NCBI GenBank assembly: GCA_017590115.1
Contig: JAGGNK010006002.1
Coordinates: 458,329-522,328 of the forward strand
From: Montifringilla adamsi
Taxonomy: Eukaryota > Chordata > Aves > Passeriformes > Passeridae
Length of the DNA stretch: 64,000 nucleotides
Reading direction: 5' to 3'
Of this stretch, positions 55,181 through 64,000 are shown piece by piece (the first letter of the stretch is position 1; each line of letters starts with the position of its first letter). A program made the position numbers and the translations under genes. The notes below the pieces were generated by a model. It was given only the letters and a program-made list of their open reading frames with translations, was not told the DNA's origin and searched no databases.

Positions 55181-58067
55181 GGGGCTCCAGCCCTGGAGCA
55201 GCTCCGTGGCCCCTCTGGACCTGCTCCAAACCCCATGTGTGCCCTGATGACACGGGGACACCTGAGCGTGGCACGGCTGGCAGCTGGGGGAACTGGGGAA
55301 GGACTGGGGAGGGAGGGAGGGAGGGGCAGCTTTGGGGCATGCCAGGGCTCATCACTGCCTGAACCATGGGCACGTTCAGGGAGCAAAGGCAGCCGCAGGA
55401 GGTCACTGCTGGGAAGTGCGTTTGGGTTCCAACCCTGGACTGGCTCCAGTGAAATGGAAATTCTTTGGACTCTTCAACTCCGTTTCTAAATGTCCCTTTT
55501 GTGACTGAGGCTCCCGGATCGAGTCCTGAGGATGTGATTTCAGTAATTTCAGTGATTTCAGTGACTTCAGTGATTTCAGTGTCTGTTCCTGCCCCAGACC
55601 TCAAACAGGGACAATGCCCTTTCCCTGACACCTGGGGTGACAGCAAGAGCCCTAAATCTCACAGCAACAAGTTACAGACAAACCCTGGCTCTGGGTTCAA
55701 ACCCCAAAACCTTTCAGACAACCTGACAGTGCCTCTGACTGATCTGGGGAACTTTTTTCAGCAGTTTTTAGTGTTCATTGTTTTGGAGCAAATGGTGATT
55801 TTATCTGCAGAGCAGCACTAACAACGACATCTCACTTTTAGATATGCTGGTTTGAACCATGTTGCTGACACTGACAATTGCTTGAGAGATAAATTCTGAA
55901 AAAGCAGCTAAAACAAGTTTCTAATTATGTACAGATCCTGCTTTGGTGTTGATTAGAATTCCCAGTCCTGCAGAGCAGGGTGTAATTATTATTTTCTCAC
56001 ATGTTGACAAGGCAATAAAACATTAGAACAGTTGAATACGATGCTTGCTTATCAGAAAGGAAAAAATTGTGCAAGTCTTCAGGGCTGAAAATGTGAGTCC
56101 ATGACCACGACTGAGGGCACTGGGATTCCAAAGATGGACCTCATGTCAGATGCTGCTTCCAGGAGGCAGCTGAGACAGCACAAGTGCAGGGAGGGCCATC
56201 TGTGGTGAGAGCTGAGCCCCAGAAATTGGCTAAATGAGTCTCATTCCTTGTAAAGGAGGAGAAATGAAACTGATGTTTGGAGAGGCTGAAATGGGCCCTG
56301 GAGAACCTGATTTCCAGTTCACCAGAAAGTTTGCAGAGAAAAACGAAAGTTTAAAAAGGGGAAAACTTGGTTTTCATTTAAAATTTTCAGTTTCTTGCCA
56401 AAATTTTTTGATGTCTTGAAAAATTTGCCCATGTCTTTGAAGATTTTTATTTGTCTGGATATAATAATACAATTAGGGAAGTCAGGCTCATTCCATGAAC
56501 ATTTTTGCCTCATTAAAACTCCTGGGTTTCCCTTGAGAAGCTTCACCCTGCTTTGAGTGATGTCAGCCTGAAGGACTTCTTAGAATCAGGTCTCCATGGA
56601 GTAAATAACCTTTGGCCACCAGCTTTGGTCACCAGAGCATCCAGAACCTGCATCCAGAACTTCCGCTGCACTGGCAGCTCTAAATGGTGTTTCTGACAAG
56701 GTTTCCTGGCTTCAGAATGGAACAATCTTCAGCCTGTGCTGGGATTTTACACTGAAAACCAGGTCAGAAATGCCCAGCTCTGGCATAGCCCAACTGGATC
56801 ATTTCATTAGGAACGCATTATTACTTTCCAGAGCCATGTTTGGCTCAAAAACATGTAGAGTCTGAACTGAAAAGAAAGCTTTTATTATCCAGCTATGAAA
56901 GAATCAAAGGATTTTTCTCCCCCAGCCAAGTAAAATCACAAAATCCACATATCTTTGCATTATTCAATGTTTTCCATCCTCAGACTGCAATCACTTGTCT
57001 CTGCTATTTTAACAAGCATTAAAAGAGCCCTCATCCACTCAAGTGGAAACCTGGAACACTAAGCTGTGCACGAAGATAATTTATTGACCTACAATATCCA
57101 GCAAGGTTACCAGGTTTGGATTTCACCCATTTATTCTTTCCCTTGCTACTTCGAAGAGAAAATTAAGACAAATTATTATTTGTAAAAACAGTAAACTGGG
57201 TCATTGCAAATGTCAGGGAGGAAGCATTACAGCAAAATCCCCACCATTAAACTGCCAGGAGGAATTATTTAGGATAACTTTAGACTTAAGTGGAGTGGAG
57301 TGCACTTTCCAACTGCACCTCTGGGAATTCATTTTTACATTTTCAGTCCTTTTACTCAATGTCATGTGTAGAACTGGGGTGGGATTTTTTGGTTAATTGT
57401 ACAGGTGGGGACATTTAACTGCTCTGGCTGAGCCAAGCAAAACCCATCCAGGTCTGAGTGGGCACCTTTGTAATTACCAGAGAGAAGGAGCAGCCCTGAA
57501 GGATGAGAGATGCCTCTCCCAGGAAGTGGATGGAGGGTAGGGAAGATGAATTTCCCTCTAGGACATCTCACTCCTCAAGAATTAAAAAGCAAGCCCAGAA
57601 TGGCTCCTTCAGATGTACACTAAGATGACAGGAACCCTGGAGCCAGGAAAAGAAAGTCCTGGGAGCCAGGCAAGGCAGGATCACGGCAGGAAGGCAGCAG
57701 CTCAGGCACAGTCTGCTTCCAGCTGCGCTGAGCTGGGGCCTGGGAAGCCCTGACACAGGGAGAGCTGGGGGATTTGAGCAGTGCAGGCTGACCTCACTTC
57801 TTGGGAGTGTTTTTGGGTTGGGATGAAGGTGATGCTCTCCATCAGCAGAGTGTGAGCAGAGAAAAGACCTGAACACAACCAGCTTGGAAGCTCCAGCAGG
57901 CAGGAGCAGGGACCTGGAAATCCAGAGCAGCCAAGAGCTCCAACGGGGACACACAGAGCTGAGGAGGGCCAGGGGGTGCAGGGCACCTGAATACAACACA
58001 ACACAGTCCCAGCATTGCAGCAGGAAAAGGATTTGATGGCAGCTGTTCTTTTTCCTATTAGAAATTA
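55181..58067. other. single-copy non-coding stretch
   Basis: Holds a short GGGA repeat near 55306-55325 and the 9-bp repeat at 55536-55580. It is otherwise AT-rich unique sequence, with a purine-rich patch near 56330-56420. No exon recognised. Confidence 0.4.
55536..55580. repeat. 9-bp tandem repeat, five units
   Basis: GATTTCAGT repeated exactly five times with two single-base changes. Being a multiple of three, it leaves forward and reverse frames open. Confidence 0.95.
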
Positions 58068-58143
58068 TATCACAAAATCCCAGGATGGTTTGTGCTGGAA
58101 GAGACCTTAAACACCCTCCAGTTCCACCCCCTGTCATGGGCTC
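58068..58143 (-). mobile_element. CR1 LINE 3' tip (group A)
   Basis: TCACAAAATCCCAGGATGGTTTG, GTGCTGGAAGAGACCTTAAAC and CCAGTTCCACCCCCTGTCATGG; truncated after about 75 bases. Confidence 0.85.
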
Positions 58144-58204
58144 ACCTTGATGCTTTCCTGTGCTCATAGTGAGCCCTGAGCCCCAGTGAGCACGACCTGG
58201 AGCT

Positions 58205-58443
58205 GTGTCAGGGCAGGGCAGGTTGGATCTCAGGGAAAGGTTCTTCCCCAGAGGTGCTGGCACTGCCCAGGCTCCCCAGGGAATGGTCCCAGCCCCGAGG
58301 CTGGCAGAACTCCAGGAGGGTTTGGACAGCACTGCCAGGGATGCCCAGGGTGGGATTGTTGGGGGGTCTGGGCAGGGCCAGGGGTGGGACTGGATGTTCC
58401 CTGGGGATCCCCTCCAGTTCAGGATATTCCATTATTCTATGAC
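58205..58443 (+). mobile_element. CR1 LINE 3' end (group B)
   Basis: TCAGGGAAAGGTTCTTCCCC, AGAGGTGCTGGCACTGCCC, GGGATTGTTGGGGGGTCTGG and CAGGATATTCCATTATTCTATG. A clean copy, only about 60 bases from the reverse copy to its left. Confidence 0.94.
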
Positions 58444-61400
58444 ACAGCACAGCACCTTCTTAGCAGCCACCAAAAGAGGTGCCAAACCCAAAGGAGAACC
58501 TTTTGCAAACACAAATTGAGACCATCCTTTGATTCCATTAGTCCCTCAGCCTTGCTGCCCACACCCAATAAACCCTCTGGGAGAGCTGGTTTTCCCTTTA
58601 ATCTACAGCTGATTGAGGCATCTTTTCTGACAACGAAAACTGTTCAATTGTAACTTTTACTCACGAAAACAGAGCCTTCACCTTCAGGTGCCTGCATTGT
58701 CTTGACAGAGTTCCAGTCATAAAAAGCTCTGGTGCAGCTCGGGCTCTGATGGATTGGAAGCCATAAATCTCGTTGTTATTGGAGCAACAGTTCTCCACGC
58801 TCAGTGCAACAAGTACTCCCCAGCCATCAATCCTTGTCTCCTTTTCCAAAAGAGCCCATTTGGAATGCTTCAGCAGGATCTGGATGATTCTTTAGCTATT
58901 TGGGTGCTTCTTAAAAAGGCCATTAGAGGCATTCTCAGGGAGGAAACGAGTCTCCCGGTGAGGCTTTGACAAGAATCCCAGCATTAACACAAACCCCATT
59001 GCTGGAGATGCAAGGGAAGCAGTTGGAGAATTTTATTCTTTATAATATTTTCCTTATTCTCTGAACATCCACTGATCAGAACTGGAGACCACACACTTAG
59101 AGGTTCATTGCAGACTTCAATGACCCTTGCTTAATTTCAAATGAGAACACAGAAATAACAAGCAAACAAACAAACATTTTTGGCCATGTGTAGAGTGATA
59201 TTTAGAAGTAGAGATGAAACAATGAGATTACCTTCAGGTCATGGTAGATACTCCCCAAGTGTTTTGAAACCCTAAACTTTCTGTGGAAAAGCCCTTTAAA
59301 GCAGTATTTCTTTATCTTTTTAATTATCTTTTGTATAATTCTGGACCAAAAGAATCCCTTAAGGAGATGGGACAAGTTCTTTTTCTTTCCAGCAGCAGCG
59401 GCAGCAGCAGCATCTAAAAGAGTTAATTCAGGTTATGGATTGGGAAATGCATGGATTAGTTCTGAATTCTGGCTTCTTGCACTACGTGAAAGAACAGTTT
59501 TAGACCCATGCTGAGCCTGAATGATGCTTGATTCCAGCTCTGTGTCCCTGAGGAGATAAAACACATCCCAAAATGTTCCCAAGGCCAGAGCCCTGGGAAA
59601 ACTGTGGGAATAAATCCCTCAAGGCAGAGGGCAGAGCTGGAAGGAACAAGCAGCACTGACATGGAGCCTCATGCTCAGGTATCCTCCTTAAATCAGACCT
59701 TCAGCAAAGCCAAGACCACACCAGGATGAATCTTCTCATTTGAAAGGTGATTCATTGGAATCAAAACAGGGAAAGAAAAGATGCTGAGTGTCATCCGCTT
59801 CCCAAGGGTGGAAAGAAGAAATCCAGCCCAGAGTCAAGGCAAGCACTTGGATGACTCAGCTGAAAAAAAATGGGATTTTTTCTTTCACTGTCAACACATT
59901 GCTTTTTAAAATGGTAACTGAGAGCCTTTGACAATTCCTGGGTATGTTTGGGTCTTGATCAAGAAATCCTGGGATGTCAGGAGTGCTGGCCACACCCATA
60001 CTGCAGATACAGGGGATCTCTCACATCTTCAGGACTTCCTGAAGACACCAAGCAGGGCAGAGCAGGACAACAAGGGCAGAAGGACAGGGAAGGACAACCA
60101 GGGAGCCACCTCAGCAATGCCACAAGGACACAACTGTGGGGAAGGAAACCACTCACCTAAAATATTCCCAGCGTAATTTATTCGGGAACATTAATCCCTC
60201 TAAGCTCCAGGTCCTTCCAGACAAACAGACGCACACCCCCAAAATAGCCATTACAGGTCTTTTCCTCGTACTCAGCAAGAAAAGGCACCCGAGATGATTT
60301 AATGGCTTGAGTCATTAGTTGCATATTGATGACGGGGGTGATGCCAAATCCTGAGGCTTGGCAGGAAGCTGGAGATCCCATTAGAGCCTCTGTTACACTT
60401 GCAAGATCAGAGTGTGAAACCTCCTTACTACAGCATTAAAAAAGGGGGGTTATTTTCTCCAGTGAAACCTTTTTCTGACCAAAATAACATCTTCAGCACC
60501 TGTATTCCTTGTTTTTTAGTGAGAGATGAGCAGCATATGTGCAATCTCCTGGTGCAAGTCACAGCAAACATGACCTCCCCAGCTCTGTGCTCCAAGAGGG
60601 ATCAGCAGAGCTCCTTCTCCTTCCCAAAATGCAGGGCCATGGGGCAAAGAGATCATCAGGGCATGGAACAAGTAACAGGTGTCTTCCCAGGGCACCAGAC
60701 TTGTGAATAAATCTTGGCTTCTCTTACTGGTTTTGTGGTACTTCAACTTTCACGTTGTTCCTGGGTCTCAGTTTCGAGCTTCCCCTGCCAACCAAGTCAG
60801 TGGAAAACTCTGCTGGAGCAAAAAGCTGCACAAAATTCACAAAAGAACTCAGAGATCCACTAATTATCTCAGGGCAGTGCCACCAGGAGAGCCAGCATGG
60901 GAAGGATTGTCCTGGGGTATCTCCTGGAACCTGTAACTCAGACTGTTTTCAATCAGCCTGACTTTCCCTGCAGGAAAAGCAAACCCCTTGCCCAAACCAG
61001 ATCAGATGGATCAAAAGAAGCTCTCTCTCTCTGATAACCACAGATCACCAAGCAGGTGGTGTCTGAGGAAGCAAACTCTCCTGGCAGCACATGTGGAGCT
61101 GCTGTGACCTCAGCCACAGTGAGGAGGAAGCAGATTTTCTCTCCAGATGGCAAGTTTTACTTCTTCTAATTACAGATCTGTCCCCAAACACCTGAACACC
61201 CTCCACAGACACACTGAAACACCACTTGACAGGCTGGAAAGTGGCAGTAAAGTTTATTTAGCTATTTAGTGGTTTAAAAAATGAACATTTCATCTCTCTT
61301 TGCTGCCTGCTCCTCTTCTTAAGCAGCCCTTTGCAGGCAGTGTTGTACAGCTCTCCTTGGCTGCAGCAAAGGGCATCTCTGGAATAAAAACTTTCAAAAA

Positions 61401-61907
61401 GAGCAAAAAAAGCTTTAAAATTAATCCTGGGATTAATTAGGGGGAGATAGGAGTATGGAGCTCAAACCTGCCTCACTGCTGATTAAAGGCTGCTCCCTTC
61501 CCAGCCTGTGCTCTGACACAGTGAGGATGGGCAGGGTTTTAGCAGCACAAGTCAATAGATCCCCATTGACTTCTCAAAGTCAATCTGTTCCTCTTCTCCC
61601 CAGCCTGGCATCCTCAGAAATCAGTGCTGAGACTCCCAATGAATTCTGTGGCACCCCGGGTCAGGCCAATAAGAATGATCCATACTTATTAATTCTTTCA
61701 GTGTTTGGCAGCTCATTAGGAGATTTCCCCCCTTGCCTCCCCTACTTTTCCATTCAAAGGGCACAGAGGCAGATCCCACCATTTCTAAGCACTGAGATGT
61801 TTAAAGGAACAGTTTTCCTATTAATTCATCCCCCTGTTTGACAGGGTGAGCCAATAGAAAACATTATGTAGTTGTTAAATCACTGCTTTACTCTATTTGC
61901 AGGGAAA
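58444..61907. other. single-copy non-coding stretch
   Basis: About 3.5 kb without recognisable elements. A CAG/CAGCGG patch lies near 59390-59413, and AT-rich sequence is frequent. No exon recognised. Confidence 0.4.
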
Positions 61908-62030
61908 GTCATAGAATCACAGACTCATGGGATGGTTTGGGATGAAAGAGACATTAAAGATCCTCTCCTTCCAACCACCTGCCAAGGGCAGGAACACCTT
62001 CCATGAGACCAGGTTGTCCTGTCCAAGGTT
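61908..62030 (-). mobile_element. CR1 LINE 3' end (diverged)
   Basis: TCATAGAATCACAGACTCATGGG, GATGGTTTGGGATGAAAGAG, CTTCCAACCACCTGCCAAGG and CACCTTCCATGAGACCAGG. Confidence 0.88.
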
Positions 62031-62217
62031 TGCTGGAAAATAGGATAATCATCTCGGGTTCAGAGAGATGCCCAGGGAAGAAGAAAACTGCTTCCCTGTT
62101 CCACACGATGCTTGAGATGTCACAGGAGACTTTTGCTCCCCCTTTTTACAAATTGGCAACTAAACTTTGACATTTGAAAAATTGTTTTGGATCCAGTTCT
62201 CTGGATCCAGATATCTG

Positions 62218-62493
62218 TTCCATGTGACAGGGACAGGACACAGGGAATGGCTGGAGATGGGACAGGGCAGGGTCAGGAGATCAGGGAAAGGTTCTTCCCC
62301 AGAGGTGCTGGCACTGCCCAGGCTCCCCAGGGAATGGTCCCAGCCCCGAGGCTGCCAGAGCTCCAGGAAGCGTTTGGACAGCACTGCCAGGGATGCCCAG
62401 GGGGGATTGTTGGGGGGTCTGGGCAGGGTCAGGGGTTGGACTGGATGAGCCAGGGCTCCCGTCCAGCCCAGGACATTCCAGGATTCAATGACT
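62218..62493 (+). mobile_element. CR1 LINE 3' end (group B)
   Basis: GACAGGGACAGGACACAGGG, TCAGGGAAAGGTTCTTCCCC, AGAGGTGCTGGCACTGCCC and GGATTGTTGGGGGGTCTGGG to GACATTCCAGGATTCAATG. Closely related to the 58.2-kb copy. Confidence 0.94.
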
Positions 62494-62664
62494 TACTCAG
62501 CCCAAAAACTTCTCAGACCATGGAGCCTCAGGCTGAGGCATCAGGCTGTGTGAAATATAAGTTTGGTGTGAATTAGTGGCTCCGAGTTTAAACTGAGAGG
62601 TTTGAGAGTTTTTATCAGGCTGCTGGTGATTCCCTTACAGCTCCAAAGCTGTTGTTCTCTGTTG

Positions 62665-63260
62665 TGTTTTCCAGAGGTGGAGACAGGCAGAATTCATCAG
62701 GCACGTTCCCAGCCTCGCTGACAGCTCTGACACAGACACAAAAAGCCAGTACCTGAAGTGTATCCAAATGAGATAAGAATCAGAGATTTTGTGATAAGCT
62801 GATGCACACCCCCCTGTGCAGGGCTGGTGTGCTGACTCCAAATCCAGCTCCAGTTTTTATTGACTGAACAAATGCCAGAAAATCATTTCACAAATGTCAA
62901 TAGGCTTGGAAGAGAAAATGAAGAATTCATCTCAGGAAGGAGACAAATGAGCTTAACTCATTTCTTCTGCCAGAGTTAACAAGTGTAGAAAGGATTTTAT
63001 TCAGCATTGCCAGTGTCAAATCTGTGCAATTTGCTGTACTGCAAATGCACCTGCCTTGGAAAGCCCTTCACAGTCCTGGGGCCTGGCTGGGAGTTCAGGG
63101 AAACACTTGGACAGAAGGGGTCCAGTGCAGAACTCCAAATCCCTTCTGTACATGAATTTATACAGAAAACAGAGTGGGGAAGTGGAAACAGCCAAGATGG
63201 AATATTTACAAGTCTCCTTTTAAGTCAAAATGTTTCTTTTCAGACTTGAAAGGTCTTTTC
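62665..63260. repeat. 596-bp tandem duplication, first copy
   Basis: From TGTTTTCCAGAGGTGGAGAC to CAGACTTGAAAGGTCTTTTC. Compared by eye with 63261-63856, it shows no difference over about 570 bases; changes appear only at the right edge (CAGACTTGAAAGG against CAGATTTGAAAGA). The content is unique sequence with no CR1 or LTR. Short frames on both strands occur in duplicate and are not gene-like. Confidence 0.97.
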
Positions 63261-63856
63261 TGTTTTCCAGAGGTGGAGACAGGCAGAATTCATCAGGCAC
63301 GTTCCCAGCCTCGCTGACAGCTCTGACACAGACACAAAAAGCCAGTACCTGAAGTGTATCCAAATGAGATAAGAATCAGAGATTTTGTGATAAGCTGATG
63401 CACACCCCCCTGTGCAGGGCTGGTGTGCTGACTCCAAATCCAGCTCCAGTTTTTATTGACTGAACAAATGCCAGAAAATCATTTCACAAATGTCAATAGG
63501 CTTGGAAGAGAAAATGAAGAATTCATCTCAGGAAGGAGACAAATGAGCTTAACTCATTTCTTCTGCCAGAGTTAACAAGTGTAGAAAGGATTTTATTCAG
63601 CATTGCCAGTGTCAAATCTGTGCAATTTGCTGTACTGCAAATGCACCTGCCTTGGAAAGCCCTTCACAGTCCTGGGGCCTGGCTGGGAGTTCAGGGAAAC
63701 ACTTGGACAGAAGGGGTCCAGTGCAGAACTCCAAATCCCTTCTGTACATGAATTTATACAGAAAACAGAGTGGGGAAGTGGAAACAGCCAAGATGGAATA
63801 TTTACAAGTCTCCTTTTAAGTCAAAATGTTTCTTTTCAGATTTGAAAGATCTTTTT
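63261..63856. repeat. 596-bp tandem duplication, second copy
   Basis: Begins TGTTTTCCAGAGG at 63261, exactly 596 bases after the first. Identity fades at TTGAAAGATCTTTTTTTGTG near 63850. Because both copies are essentially identical, the event is very recent, or one copy is an assembly artefact. Confidence 0.97.
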
Positions 63857-64000
63857 TTGTGAAGCATTTGGAAAATATAATTTCTGAACCAGATCAAGGT
63901 GCTCTTGGTGTCAAGGTGTGTGAATCAAATCCTCCTGTCTCTCCATTCTGAGTTGGAAGTGGAAGCTTCACAGGAATTTAAGCAGAAAGTCTCCTTGTGC

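Noticed and set aside
57568..58332. 254-codon reverse open frame
   Set aside because: Its first third is antisense CR1 (58205-58332); the rest has no recognisable domain and no supporting splice or start context.

Overview
The window is ordinary-looking nuclear DNA from a bird, most likely a songbird. The main evidence is about three dozen CR1 LINE fragments, nearly all 5'-truncated and most keeping the diagnostic 3' end that reads on one strand as 'TTCCAACCCAAACCATTC...GATTCC'. There are also several endogenous-retrovirus LTR pieces of kinds I associate with passerines. The bird assignment is firm; passerine is an inference from LTR types recognised from memory. I find no protein-coding exon, tRNA, rRNA or known microRNA that I can defend. 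Every long open reading frame lies in a CR1 copy, in a minisatellite, or in sequence I do not recognise. The window is therefore best read as intergenic or long-intron DNA.

Layout. 0-10 kb: mostly single-copy DNA with a 24-A tract behind a polyadenylation signal (2.7 kb), several CR1 pieces, an ERVL-like LTR with an attached retrovirus-like segment (5.4-6.1 kb) and a probable very old retroposon tail (9.3 kb). 10-20 kb: an LTR with a candidate 5-bp target duplication (10.9-11.3 kb), followed at once by an exact 8 x 30 bp minisatellite, then five CR1 pieces. 20-22 kb: a solo LTR with TGTGG...CCACA ends and a perfect 6-bp target duplication, apparently inserted into an older LTR. 22-33 kb: CR1 copies, one carrying a 111-bp internal tandem duplication, and long single-copy stretches. 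33-36 kb: an AT-rich segment dense in homeodomain/POU-like words, a 20-bp minisatellite with EcoRI-type words, a pentanucleotide repeat and an LTR-like polyadenylation region. 39.7-41.2 kb: two CR1 copies meeting tail to tail, a GC-rich composite minisatellite of 48-55-bp and 49-bp units, and a small CpG cluster. 42-55 kb: more CR1, an inverted pair of about 230-245 bp segments 4 kb apart (47.1 and 51.2 kb) and a perfect RFX X-box word at 47.8 kb. 58-64 kb: two CR1 pairs and a virtually identical 596-bp tandem duplication at the right edge.

The CR1 copies fall into three groups by sequence, here called A, B and C. A is the commonest, marked by GGCAGGCCCTGGCACAGGGTG. B is marked by GAGGTGCTGGCACTGCCCAGG in part. 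C is older and marked by GTGGTGGGGTCACCAT-like words. Orientation is mixed. I saw no new multi-gene system. The most checkable items are the 596-bp duplication, the nested LTRs with their target duplications, the inverted 47/51-kb pair and the candidate conserved non-coding segment at 33.4-33.9 kb.
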